Source: a virus. From it: a stretch of 26,274 nt of DNA. A program made the translations under genes and the position numbers. The notes under the pieces were generated by a model. That model ran no database searches and had not been told where the DNA came from. It saw nothing but the letters and a program-made list of their open reading frames with translations. Where the stretch lies: positions 1-26,274 of the IMG/VR virus record IMGVR_UViG_3300028610_001068. The stretch is one strand, 5' to 3'. Shown one piece after another: positions 1-8,288 of this stretch; position 1 is the first letter of the stretch, and each line of letters opens with the position of its first letter.

Positions 1-2
1 TA

Positions 3-113
3 GTCGCATTGTGTAAGCAACTGGGCATCCTCTACGACAACGCCCATGACGCCCTCGCGGACTGTCTGGCAGCGGCCGAACTCTACAAGCAACTCTTGAC
101 TTTCGATGCCTGA
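3..113 (+). CDS. DnaQ-like 3'-5' exonuclease, C-terminal fragment
   Basis: Only the last 36 codons are in the window; the gene enters from the left edge. The visible peptide contains YDNAHDALADCLAAAELY. The H-x4-D spacing in HDALAD is the last motif (Exo III) of the DEDDh exonuclease family, which includes DnaQ, the proofreading epsilon subunit, and RNase T. In that family the histidine and final aspartate take part in two-metal hydrolysis of a DNA or RNA 3' end. A phage copy would most likely trim or proofread DNA or RNA during replication. The stop overlaps the next start by 8 bases (ATGCCTGA), so translation is probably coupled. The call rests on one motif, because motifs I and II lie outside the window. 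Confidence 0.6.
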   Translation, partial: VALCKQLGILYDNAHDALADCLAAAELYKQLLTFDA

Positions 114-456
114 TTTACCCACCCAAATGACTGATACCTTACCACCCTTCAAAGAGGGTCGTGACCGGAAATCGCATTTCGAGCCGGACGGTACACTCAT
201 CTACGCACGGGAAGAAGGCGACTGGGAACCACCCCGAGCGATTGATGGGTTCGAGGCTGATCCTGACAATCCATGGCGGCTCAAGCCGCTCTGGGGCTCC
301 TGTGTGGCCCGCCTGCACACAGCGGTCCGATTCCCAGCCTGTGGCTGCATCGGCCTCATATCACGCTGTAGCGAGCCCAGAGCCCTCTTCATGCAGCGTG
401 TGACCTTTGAGGTGTGTGAACAGTGCCCCATCACGGAGACCAATCATGCCCTGTGA
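106..456 (+). CDS. Cys-rich phage protein of unknown function, paralogue 1
   Basis: This 116-residue protein has no function I recognise. Its start overlaps the exonuclease fragment by 8 bases and has no clear Shine-Dalgarno sequence, which fits translational coupling. The second half resembles the next gene. Shared features in order are a G-x-hydrophobic-x-Y segment, EPP, a glycine followed by F or Y, D-x2-NP, L-x-P-x-W, a Cys, a Gly-rich Cys stretch (ACGC here), C-x2-P, and a terminal C-x-x-C (CEQC). Repeated conserved cysteines ending in CxxC suggest a small zinc-binding fold; this is inference. No signal peptide or membrane segment is visible. Confidence 0.7.
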   Translation: MPDLPTQMTDTLPPFKEGRDRKSHFEPDGTLIYAREEGDWEPPRAIDGFEADPDNPWRLKPLWGSCVARLHTAVRFPACGCIGLISRCSEPRALFMQRVTFEVCEQCPITETNHAL

Positions 457-904
457 CGACTGCCCTGAACACGCTGCCCCTGACAATCCCCAAGGCACTG
501 CTCTCATCGTTTACGCAGGCGGGCCGCCCCACACCTCTTTCGCGGCCGTGGCCCTCACCCTGTCAGATGACGATCCGGCCGTGGTGACCAAATGGAGCAA
601 GCCAAAAGTTCACCCCAAGGGCGAGATCGAGTACCAACAAAATGAAGCGGAGCCGCCGGAGATTGAAGGCTATCAACGTGATGCCTCGAACCCCCGGCTA
701 CTCCGCCCTGTCTGGCCGCATTGCAATTGGCGATGTCTCCATGTCTGGCGAGCCGATGACGGTCAAGTCCGGCTTACGGCCGGCTGCCTGACCCCTGCCT
801 CAAACATCAAGCCTTATGTGATTCTCTCTCTGGCTCAATGCCAAGAGTGTCTGAACCTCCCTACTCAGTCCCCTCCGAAACCGGAAGGGACTGACCATCC
901 ATGA
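446..904 (+). CDS. Cys-rich phage protein of unknown function, paralogue 2
   Basis: This 152-residue protein is related to the preceding gene. The core runs EPPEIEGY, D-x2-NP, L-x-P-x-W-x2-C, a central GC-x2-P, and a final C-x-x-C (CQEC). I chose the ATG at 446 because GGAG lies about 8 bases upstream and the 11-base overlap with the previous gene is typical of coupling. An in-frame ATG at 407 would add 13 residues but lacks a good ribosome site. The extra length is N-terminal, where CDDC is a second CxxC pair. The 3' end runs 44 bases into the end of the opposing SPFH gene. Function is unknown; a zinc-binding role is inferred only from the cysteine pattern. Confidence 0.7.
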   Translation: MPCDDCPEHAAPDNPQGTALIVYAGGPPHTSFAAVALTLSDDDPAVVTKWSKPKVHPKGEIEYQQNEAEPPEIEGYQRDASNPRLLRPVWPHCNWRCLHVWRADDGQVRLTAGCLTPASNIKPYVILSLAQCQECLNLPTQSPPKPEGTDHP

Positions 905-1427
905 CAAGTTTGTAGACTCGACAGTCCGCAAAATCTGTCAACTTGCATCGAGAGACAAACACTCCGAACTGTCGGAGTTCCTTCCTTGTCGCCTCTGACA
1001 ACGCATCATTCATCGTATCCTTAGCCACCATATCCAGCAACTCTTGCAACGTGTGGCGTGCAATAACGCTCACGACGGCTGCTTGTGTGATGTCGTTGAT
1101 CGTTGAGTCTACATCCCAGTTGGTCTTACCGATAGCCTGCACCACGTCTCTGATCTTGTAAACCACCACCGTACCAATGACAATCTTCTTGTGGTCCTTG
1201 GTAGTCAACACTTGCTTTGGGAGCGCAAGCGTTTGACGGGCAGTAACAATGATCTCGATCTCTGTTACCAGCGGCCAGTAGACATGGAGCCCGGACAACA
1301 TCGGAATGACCTTACTACCATGTCGCCATTTGACTCCACCGTGAGTCGCACGCACAATCAAAATCCGAGGTATGAAACTCAAGAGGGCATCGAAAATCTG
1401 CCCAAGCCAAGCGAAGGCTGTTTCCAT
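861..1427 (-). CDS. SPFH/band-7 (stomatin-prohibitin-like) domain protein
   Basis: The 188-residue product has a hydrophobic N-terminus (about residues 1-27) followed by a band-7 core. Typical signs are the segment with MLSGLHVYWPLV, then ALPKQVLTTKDHKKI, then VVVYKIRD, and a helix-rich end. SPFH proteins such as stomatin, prohibitin and HflK/HflC assemble on membranes as rings and often regulate proteases or channels. I chose the ATG at 1427 because the sequence AAGGGGAGAG sits just upstream and starts within the TAA of the tail hub gene. An upstream ATG at 1445 would overlap the hub gene. It is the last gene of the minus-strand structural operon. The family call is fairly secure; a role in host-membrane remodelling or protease control is inference. 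Confidence 0.75.
   Translation of the reverse strand: METAFAWLGQIFDALLSFIPRILIVRATHGGVKWRHGSKVIPMLSGLHVYWPLVTEIEIIVTARQTLALPKQVLTTKDHKKIVIGTVVVYKIRDVVQAIGKTNWDVDSTINDITQAAVVSVIARHTLQELLDMVAKDTMNDALSEATRKELRQFGVFVSRCKLTDFADCRVYKLVMDGQSLPVSEGTE
865..894. terminator. Hairpin at the convergent gene junction, possible bidirectional terminator
   Basis: An inverted repeat forms an 8-bp stem (TCAGTCCC pairing with GGGACTGA), one C/A mismatch, then a 4-bp stem (TCCG with CGGA) closed by the loop AAAC. It lies inside the overlap of two convergent genes, so it is coding on both strands. Neither side has a good T-tract, so canonical intrinsic termination is uncertain. Position and symmetry suggest it limits read-through in both directions. 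Confidence 0.45.
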
Positions 1428-1437
1428 GTCTCTCCCC

Positions 1438-4278
1438 TTACTCATCGTCCCGCAAGAAGGCTGTGCCAGCAGCCCACAGTTCGTGTTCGTCCGACCATTT
1501 GAAGTCAAAGATTTCGCCTTGTGGATGGTCGTCATTCCCGATCAATAGGTCTTTCTTGAGCATCAACTTTTTATCTTTATTCAGCCCCATGATAAAGCTA
1601 CTCAAGAGGGCGTAAGAAGACGGCGAGTCCTCGCTGTCGATGATATGAGTCTTCCGAATGTCAATAACCTGAGCCGTTTGCAATGCTATAGGCGGACCGG
1701 GATTAGTTGGTTCAGCCATGAATGAACGGAGATTCAGACGTGGCTTCGAGCCCCCGGAGACCTCGGCATAGTTCGGCAACACTCCAATATCCTGTGCGGT
1801 ATAACCCACATCTGTCGGGTGCCGATCACCAATGTCACTCTGCGGGCGGTAGACCACGTTAGGGCCGCCAACAATAACAATATCACTGGCTTCGATATCC
1901 TCAAAATACCCTATCGGCAACGTACCGGTCGCGCCCATCCCCTCACCACCGCCGCCGGCATCGCCAGCAGCAATCTCATCGGGCGGAGGCCATGTCAAAT
2001 TGAACGCAAGGCCGGACGGCCAGAACCAATCATACTTCGACATCTGACCCGCTTTAACCGGAACAAGACAAGTGAAATCAATCAAGTTGGTCTCAGAATT
2101 GTAAGTCGCCTCCTCAACTAACGCCTTGATTGAACCACTGGCTACGTAACCCTGCGAGAAGTCAAGCGTCACACAGTCAAAAGGCTCAAGATTCAGTTTG
2201 TTCAGGAAAGTGCTGAATCGAATCCGCTTCCATGTATTCGAGTTCCGAATCAACCAGAACGTGGCCGCCTTGTAGATGGTGTCAGGCTGATTGTAGATGT
2301 ACCAATCGTAGCCCTCCTCTTGCACCCCGTAGCGATTGACATTGTGTCGCAGAATGATGGTCTGCTCACTTCGGTCCTTCTCACGATCCGTGATGCCTGG
2401 TGACCAACGCATTCGCCATCCTATCTTCATCTTCGTGACCAAATCCTCCGTCGTGGTCAACTCCACTTGCACACCCTCTTCGGCGTCAATATCGCTGACG
2501 GTAATCGTACCATCGCTATCAGGTTCATCCGGGAGGTACTTGATGAAAAACTTTCCATTGTTAAGCCACAGGGCGCAGCGGGCTTGGAAAGCAATCTCTT
2601 GCAATATCTGGACAGTGTTCTTTCGCTCCAACACTGGAAAGTTCACCGGGAAGGCATCAAGTTTACCACGCACATACTCGAATGAATCATAATCGTACGT
2701 CAAGTCAGTGAAATGTTCGATTATGTAAATCAAAGTGTCAATCATGTCAGGACCAACAGCAGCATGTGATCGAAACGTCACATAGAGATCGTCAGTCCAC
2801 CCTTGATCGGCATACGAACTCAACGGGCGCTCCGTGACAATCTGAACTGTCTTGAGAGTCCCGTAGTCGACATTCTGCACAGTGTAATAGCTCGACGGTA
2901 CATCAACCAAACGTCGCTCCCCGGGAAACTCTTTGTACGCTCGAACCGCTAGGACAGTCCCAGGGTTGTAGGTGTAGAGTGCTGCTACGATGTACGTGAT
3001 CGGCTCGGAACTGAAAATACGTACCGTGGCACCGGGCTCCGCCCAGAATTGCTGTGGAATCGCGTCATCTGACATACGCGAAGCACGGCCGCCACTACCT
3101 GCAATGATGTAACCATGTTGACGGCAAGAGCAGCCAGTCCAGCGCGCATTCCCGCAATCACACGGAACTGGGATGCGATAGTCGTAATCAGTGACACCAC
3201 CTCCCGGGGAAAGAGAATACGGGCACGTCTCAAGCACATCATCAGCTTGATTGTCCGCCTCAGTGTCTCCATCCGGCCATGATCGACTTGAAACATGAAA
3301 ATCCTGCTCAGAAAAGTATCCCACAAAAAGAGCGCCGTTGATCTCAAGGGTTAAAGTTTCCCCCTGGGGAAAATCCTCACCACCGAGAATTCGCAACGGG
3401 TTACATCCCAAGCCTTGAGCCGCAGCCTCCGTGACTCGTCGATTACGCTCCCAACTCGCGCATGCCGCTTGCGAGGCGGCATTGGAAAGAATCTGACCTT
3501 GCTGATCTTCGAGAAGATTGATTTGATCGAGCAACTCTTCCGACTTACCTGAGTCGTAGCCTCGATAACAATACATGGCACACCACAGTGCGCTGGACTG
3601 GGCAGCGATCAGTGCAAGTGATACATAGATGCTGGAGTCAGAATTTTGGCCATCACTAAAAAGAGACATGGACGACAAGTAGTCTAAGCCCGAAATCACT
3701 CCGACGCCGCACAAGGTAGTGCCGGATACAGCCTCATTAACCTGGAGAGCAGGGCTATCTAACACAGTTCCGAAAATCATCGGCCAGGGTTTACCTACCA
3801 TCGCAGACGGCAGCCACTCGAACTGACCCTCTTCAGGGCTAAAGCCAACTTCCTTGTCTTCAATCTGTGAGATGACCGTGAACTGGATAGATCGCTCGCG
3901 CTCATCCCATACAATTGGTGAGCTAATCTTGCCGGCAAAGAGAAGGAACTTGTCGTCCAAGTTCAACCCTTCAAACCACTGATACACACGAGCGGTTCGC
4001 TTATGAATATCTGAGGCATCGAAAATGGCTTTGATGCTGCCGTCCGTGTCGTCCAAAGTCACTGTAATCTGTTGCGACGAAACATTGTTGGAGACGCCAA
4101 CGACATTATCAAGATTTCCGACTTGCAGAATCTTACCGAGAATACTACCCACAGTGCGGTCACCGTACCATTTTGGTGTGGCGTCCTCCTGCCAATCAAC
4201 TTGCAACAGAATGATTGGTTCGCCGCCATGAGTCTGTGTCAGTTGGGCTAAGCCGTTAACTGAAATTGAGCGTACCAT
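1438..4278 (-). CDS. Large tail hub / tail tip protein with central Cys cluster
   Basis: At 946 residues this is the largest protein of the tail-tip block. Its N-terminal 150 residues (PIILLQVDW and following beta-rich segments) and its middle part (about 500-740, including LERKNTVQILQEIAF and LEPFDCVTLDF) look like siphophage hub and tip-attachment proteins, which close the tail tube and hold the fibres. Residues 373-385 carry C-x-C-x7-C-x-C, with H388 nearby. A Gly-rich linker at about residue 770-785 separates a C-terminal beta-rich domain of about 160 residues. The start overlaps the previous stop as TAATG, and GAGG lies upstream. I infer a hub role from position, length and general pattern; no single hub motif is decisive. 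Confidence 0.65.
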   Translation of the reverse strand: MVRSISVNGLAQLTQTHGGEPIILLQVDWQEDATPKWYGDRTVGSILGKILQVGNLDNVVGVSNNVSSQQITVTLDDTDGSIKAIFDASDIHKRTARVYQWFEGLNLDDKFLLFAGKISSPIVWDERERSIQFTVISQIEDKEVGFSPEEGQFEWLPSAMVGKPWPMIFGTVLDSPALQVNEAVSGTTLCGVGVISGLDYLSSMSLFSDGQNSDSSIYVSLALIAAQSSALWCAMYCYRGYDSGKSEELLDQINLLEDQQGQILSNAASQAACASWERNRRVTEAAAQGLGCNPLRILGGEDFPQGETLTLEINGALFVGYFSEQDFHVSSRSWPDGDTEADNQADDVLETCPYSLSPGGGVTDYDYRIPVPCDCGNARWTGCSCRQHGYIIAGSGGRASRMSDDAIPQQFWAEPGATVRIFSSEPITYIVAALYTYNPGTVLAVRAYKEFPGERRLVDVPSSYYTVQNVDYGTLKTVQIVTERPLSSYADQGWTDDLYVTFRSHAAVGPDMIDTLIYIIEHFTDLTYDYDSFEYVRGKLDAFPVNFPVLERKNTVQILQEIAFQARCALWLNNGKFFIKYLPDEPDSDGTITVSDIDAEEGVQVELTTTEDLVTKMKIGWRMRWSPGITDREKDRSEQTIILRHNVNRYGVQEEGYDWYIYNQPDTIYKAATFWLIRNSNTWKRIRFSTFLNKLNLEPFDCVTLDFSQGYVASGSIKALVEEATYNSETNLIDFTCLVPVKAGQMSKYDWFWPSGLAFNLTWPPPDEIAAGDAGGGGEGMGATGTLPIGYFEDIEASDIVIVGGPNVVYRPQSDIGDRHPTDVGYTAQDIGVLPNYAEVSGGSKPRLNLRSFMAEPTNPGPPIALQTAQVIDIRKTHIIDSEDSPSSYALLSSFIMGLNKDKKLMLKKDLLIGNDDHPQGEIFDFKWSDEHELWAAGTAFLRDDE

Positions 4279-4673
4279 TACTGTTCCTCTCCCTCGAACT
4301 CGATGTCGATGCTCACCGTCTCGCCACGGGGCATCGGAGAAATCGCCGGGGCCGCCCGGCTTTGCGTTTCAAATTCAAACGGATTGCTTGTGAAGTAGCC
4401 CACCCAAGTTCGATTGCGGTGGTCAACAATCTTGATCTGCGAAGCGAAATACGCGATGAAGAAAGCCCGCACCTCCAAGCCCTTGTTTCGTGACAACTTG
4501 AATGTCCATTGAAGCTTACTACGCGCACGGCGTTTCACGTAAGTGTAACGTGTCCCATCCATCGCGGTACGCCGCGAGACGGTATTCAAATTCGTCTCTT
4601 GATCCGAGAATGTCGGATTCGGCATCACAGTCATGGTCTGGGATGCGGGGTATGGTGCTGTCATCCGAAACAT
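4278..4673 (-). CDS. Minor tail protein related to the C-terminus of the 841-residue repeat protein
   Basis: This 131-residue protein lies between the repeat protein and the hub gene. It aligns by eye with the last 120 residues of the upstream 841-residue protein. Shared features are a YP near the start, a Val-Ser-Arg segment, a Gly-Thr followed by a Tyr, L-x3-F-x2-L, an F-x2-A helix, a D-x3-R-x-W-x-G motif, and an ending of EFEGE. The ATG at 4673 is preceded by AGGTGA. Its stop overlaps the hub start by one base. It probably forms part of the distal tail, perhaps a Dit-like or hub-adjacent ring, but I cannot name the family. Confidence 0.65.
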   Translation of the reverse strand: MFRMTAPYPASQTMTVMPNPTFSDQETNLNTVSRRTAMDGTRYTYVKRRARSKLQWTFKLSRNKGLEVRAFFIAYFASQIKIVDHRNRTWVGYFTSNPFEFETQSRAAPAISPMPRGETVSIDIEFEGEEQ

Positions 4674-4684
4674 GCTTCACCTAC

Positions 4685-7210
4685 TTAGGGGCCTGGGTCA
4701 TACGTCGCCATCTCGCCTTCAAACTCGAAGCCGACTGAATACTTACAACCGCGACCATCCTGAACAACTGGTTTCGACAAATCGGTGATGATTCCCCTCC
4801 AGAATCGATGCTCCCAATCCAGCATCCCGATCTCCAAGCCGAGATGGGCATTCATGAATGTGTGGAGTCCACTAGCCTCAGCTTGTGTGAGACCTGAGAA
4901 ATCAAGCACGAGTGTTTGTATCACGGGCCACATCGGATCGGCATAAACAATCAGTGTGCCACCTCGCGTCTCACGACTCACACGACTCATCTGAAGCTTG
5001 TCACGGTTACCAAGATTCGGGGCCCGCAGCGTCAACGTGTCACTGAAAGGGCCCGTTACCGGATAGACCAGTTGAAATGGAACCGTGATACCTGGAATCG
5101 GACCATCGAGTTCAAGTGGCGGTGGCGTCGGCGCAGACGACGGACCGGAGCCTGCAAACGGGTGATACTCGTAGAGATAGTCTTCCAGTCGATTGTACCA
5201 AAGAACCGATTCGCTCAGTACAATCGAGTCACTGGCTTCGAGGTTACGAATAACATTGCAAGTCGCCGAGTCAGACAGACTCAAACTGTCTGCCAGAAGC
5301 TTAGTTGTCACGGCCTCTGCCGTGTCAATAACAGTGAGGTCATCAGAAGCAGTAGGCGTTATGTTCGTCCGGGCCTCGTCCGATAGTGACAGACTATCCG
5401 AAGCAGAGGCAGCAATCGCGGCGGCCAGAATTTTGATGGCCACAGCCTGCTCACCGAACGACAGATGATCCTCAGCCTCTTTCGGATCAGAGTAGGTGAC
5501 CGATGTTTGAGCCGTGTCTTGAAGACCGACATAAAACACCGTCTCTTCCAAAGTCGCAGGGTCAACCTCAATGTGCTCCGTCTGGAGTGCATCGGACGCT
5601 GTGACCCGTTGAAAACCTGGCCAAGCGTGCTCAGCAAGAGTTGTAATGTAATCTCGCGCCGAAACATTCCTGACAATGTTGTACGATGCCACATCCGTGA
5701 GAGCCAGCATATCGAGAGCATCAACTCGATCCCGAACCCCCTCGGCAACGTCCGTGAGGTAAAGCAACTCGTCGTAGGCCACCTTTGAGTAGTCAGCCGT
5801 CGCGGTATCTGTTATGACCAACGTGTCAGTCGCATCGTGCAGCAATCCCGCTTGATCGGCCAAACTTAGAGCATCACTCGCCGAGACATCAATCTCGCGT
5901 TCCAAATTCGCATCGTCGATCAAGATCAAAGTGTCGTAGGCATCAACACCGCGAACGATAATGAAAGTGGCTTCATCCGTCAGAACCAGGGTGTCCGCAA
6001 TCAAACGAACAAGCTCAAAATCAGCCTCATCCTCCAGAACCAAAGTGTCTTCGGCAACTCGACAGTAATCACCGACCGCAGCATCAACGAGACTCAAGGT
6101 ATCGGAAGCTGCTCGCTCAGCAACAAAGCCCGGTATGGTGGAATCGGCGAGCACCAACGTATCGCTGGAGGTTCTCGAAAAGACCGTCACACAAGTGGCC
6201 GAATCGCTCAGAGTCAGCGAGTCACTAACACCAAGAATCAGATCAACAGTGGCCACATCACTCAGCACCAGAGTATCTGAAGCCGACTGTATTCGGTTAG
6301 CTTGATCGGACAAGACCAACCAGTCGATGCCCTCGCCAATCATAATGCGAGATACTGTAGCTTCGTCATCCAACGTCAACGAATCGGTCGCGCTGCGAAA
6401 TACTTCAGCAACAACAGTCGCGGTACCACTCAACACCAAAGTATCAGTCACCGAGCGGGTTACTTCGACATCAGCGATAGCTTCATCAATCAAGACTAAA
6501 GTGTCTATCGCCGGGCGAACATACTCACCCACGGCCTGATCGTTCAGGGCTACGGAATCAGACGCAGAAACCTCATAAATACGACGGACCACTTCTGTGA
6601 AGCTCAAAGTATCTGATGCCGTGACTCCAAACTCCCCCGTCACCAGAACTTCTTCACCCAATACAAGAGCATCAACAGCATCAACATAGTAGAAGGTAAC
6701 TTCGACCGCCAAAACCCCTAACTGGAAGTAGAGCCCGGGAAGTGTGTTGATCGTGGCCAGCATTCCGGTCGGGCCGGTAGGTAACGGTTCTGGTTCAACA
6801 TACTGGTTCGCTGGATCGCCAATCTGCATGGTTCGTCCAAGAATCGAACTCGAAGAACCGAGGCGACCAGTCAGCGTAGGAATAAAGACGCCTGGAGTGA
6901 CTGAAACCGGCATTCCAAGAATAAGAGTCGAGCCCGCTAGTGATGACTTGATCGTCCCCAACTGACTCGTAAAGCCACGATGCACATTGTGAACGCAAAC
7001 CTCGATCCACTGCGCCGCAATGCGCAACTCCGGCTCGAAATCATAGCCAGCGGCAATGACTTCAGCCCACTGTGAAGTCACACGTAGATCAGGCTCAAAG
7101 TCGTAACCCGAAGCAACCACATCGATCCATTGCGATGTGACGCGCAGATCGGAAGCCGTGAAATTACCCGTTGCAACTTCGGCAAATTGTTGTGTTACCC
7201 GTAATGCCAT
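4685..7210 (-). CDS. Repeat-rich tail appendage protein (SDTLxLxDxA repeats)
   Basis: This 841-residue protein is built from repeats. Residues 3-75 hold four copies of a unit of about 20 residues with LRVTSQW at its centre. Residues about 175-670 hold roughly 25 degenerate copies of a unit whose core is SDTLVLSDEATV, spaced 17-30 residues apart. A Pro-rich linker (about 690-705) precedes a C-terminal domain related to the next gene. Such regular acidic beta-type repeats suggest an extended shaft or adhesin, with the C-terminal domain as the tail anchor. This is inferred from architecture and from its place between the lectin-like genes and the hub. The start has only a weak GGCCGGG upstream. 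Cysteines are rare and no membrane segment is seen. Confidence 0.6.
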   Translation of the reverse strand: MALRVTQQFAEVATGNFTASDLRVTSQWIDVVASGYDFEPDLRVTSQWAEVIAAGYDFEPELRIAAQWIEVCVHNVHRGFTSQLGTIKSSLAGSTLILGMPVSVTPGVFIPTLTGRLGSSSSILGRTMQIGDPANQYVEPEPLPTGPTGMLATINTLPGLYFQLGVLAVEVTFYYVDAVDALVLGEEVLVTGEFGVTASDTLSFTEVVRRIYEVSASDSVALNDQAVGEYVRPAIDTLVLIDEAIADVEVTRSVTDTLVLSGTATVVAEVFRSATDSLTLDDEATVSRIMIGEGIDWLVLSDQANRIQSASDTLVLSDVATVDLILGVSDSLTLSDSATCVTVFSRTSSDTLVLADSTIPGFVAERAASDTLSLVDAAVGDYCRVAEDTLVLEDEADFELVRLIADTLVLTDEATFIIVRGVDAYDTLILIDDANLEREIDVSASDALSLADQAGLLHDATDTLVITDTATADYSKVAYDELLYLTDVAEGVRDRVDALDMLALTDVASYNIVRNVSARDYITTLAEHAWPGFQRVTASDALQTEHIEVDPATLEETVFYVGLQDTAQTSVTYSDPKEAEDHLSFGEQAVAIKILAAAIAASASDSLSLSDEARTNITPTASDDLTVIDTAEAVTTKLLADSLSLSDSATCNVIRNLEASDSIVLSESVLWYNRLEDYLYEYHPFAGSGPSSAPTPPPLELDGPIPGITVPFQLVYPVTGPFSDTLTLRAPNLGNRDKLQMSRVSRETRGGTLIVYADPMWPVIQTLVLDFSGLTQAEASGLHTFMNAHLGLEIGMLDWEHRFWRGIITDLSKPVVQDGRGCKYSVGFEFEGEMATYDPGP
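5200..6687 (-). repeat. About 25 degenerate coding repeats, consensus SDTLxLxDxA
   Basis: The encoded units include SASDTLVLSDVATV, GVSDSLTLSDSATC, AASDTLSLVDAAV and EASDSIVLSESV. Spacing varies from about 17 to 30 residues, so the units have diverged and expanded unevenly. At DNA level the plus strand shows recurring acc-a-a-[agt]tgtc[ag] blocks, with no exact long repeat. This is a protein repeat inside the 841-residue gene rather than a mobile element. Confidence 0.85.
7000..7205 (-). repeat. Four N-terminal coding repeats with LRVTxQW core
   Basis: The start of the 841-residue protein holds four copies of a unit of about 20 residues: LRVTQQFAEV, LRVTSQWIDV, LRVTSQWAEV and LRIAAQWIEV, with SGYDFEPD or AGYDFEPE in the linkers between later copies. 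The middle units are very similar at DNA level, which suggests recent local duplication. The unit differs from the main repeat array in the same protein. Confidence 0.85.
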
Positions 7211-7225
7211 GTACCCGGCCTGTTG

Positions 7226-8287
7226 TTAGCTACCCACTTCAATTCCAAACTTCGCGGCATTGACACCACCGGATGTCCACAATAAACCCGTGGCCGGATC
7301 AGTGGCAAGAGTTCCAAGGATGAGCCCATACTCATCCCACATGAGCTTCTCAGTCAACACATCCACTTCAGAAGCATCACTAAGGCATTTAACATCTAGT
7401 GTCAATGCTTGCGGGTTAGTGACCCGTGTGACTGTCGCCACCTGCACCGCTTGGATCGTAGCCCCGCTGTATTCACTCGGAAGCGATTCGTAGGTGAACA
7501 AATCCCTATCAGTCGGTGTGTCCGAATGCAAGTAATCAGCATTAGTCCAGACAGCGGCATCAGCAGGACGTACCGGACCATCGCTAATCGCATCATAATG
7601 TTGAATCGCGCCTGCCACACCCCAACCAACCGAATGATCGCCAACAGGCCACAACACTGGAATCTTCACGTCGCCAAGGAAACCATTATTCTCGGACCCC
7701 TGGTCGCTGCAAATGTAAACATCGTCAATGATACAGCCTGAATTACTCCACCCAAGCATGGCTAAACTGGTATAACCGTCCCAACTTTGATACGCCATGT
7801 CCACGCCCACGCCCTCAGCAACAGTTTCACCATTGATACGTAACTCGTAGGCGCCATTCGCGCCGCCCCTGGCGAGAACATAAAACTCGATGTAATACCA
7901 GCGACCAGCTTGGAGGCCGGCATCATAGAGAGGCATTCCGTTGAGCAATCTCAACCCGCCGGCAGCAGTAAGCTGAAGCTCGAATTGGGTATCGTTGATC
8001 GTGTAGTATCGTACCGGAGTGCAAGTACTAGGTGTCCCCAAAAGCTTCAAAGCGAAGCCCATGTACACATGGTTCGATCCAGAATACAACGCTGGAAAAC
8101 GAAGATACTGCGTCGTATGACCAAAGTATATCCCAGTGCCTCGGGCTCTACCTTGAGTAGCATAGCCATCGGGAGGAGAGGAAGTAAGCGATCTCCCCTG
8201 ATAGCGCTGACCAAGCGCCCACGAAGCTTCATTGGTCGAAGCTGCTGGATCAATCCAATCGAAACCATCTAACCACAACTGTGACAT
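7226..8287 (-). CDS. Lectin-like (LamG/ConA-type) tail fibre protein, paralogue C
   Basis: This 353-residue protein is the third of three tandem paralogues. Its order is an N-terminal WLDGFDWID motif, a jelly-roll region (about 70-190) with MGFALKLLG, W-Y-Y-I-E-F and ELRINGE strands, then IDDVYICSDQG, FLGDVKIPVLWP, and a C-terminal beta domain ending in AKFGIEVGS. The strand pattern with a Trp-Tyr pair before ExxV and a later IDD resembles LamG/concanavalin-like folds, which bind sugars. A tail fibre or receptor-binding role is inferred from the fold and position. The gene starts one base after the previous stop (TAACATG), with GGGGTGG upstream. Confidence 0.6.
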   Translation of the reverse strand: MSQLWLDGFDWIDPAASTNEASWALGQRYQGRSLTSSPPDGYATQGRARGTGIYFGHTTQYLRFPALYSGSNHVYMGFALKLLGTPSTCTPVRYYTINDTQFELQLTAAGGLRLLNGMPLYDAGLQAGRWYYIEFYVLARGGANGAYELRINGETVAEGVGVDMAYQSWDGYTSLAMLGWSNSGCIIDDVYICSDQGSENNGFLGDVKIPVLWPVGDHSVGWGVAGAIQHYDAISDGPVRPADAAVWTNADYLHSDTPTDRDLFTYESLPSEYSGATIQAVQVATVTRVTNPQALTLDVKCLSDASEVDVLTEKLMWDEYGLILGTLATDPATGLLWTSGGVNAAKFGIEVGS

Positions 8288-8288
8288 G

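Noticed and set aside
1428-1535. Longer SPFH protein starting at 1535 or 1445
   Set aside because: Both starts lie inside the hub gene, while the ATG at 1427 has an excellent ribosome site.
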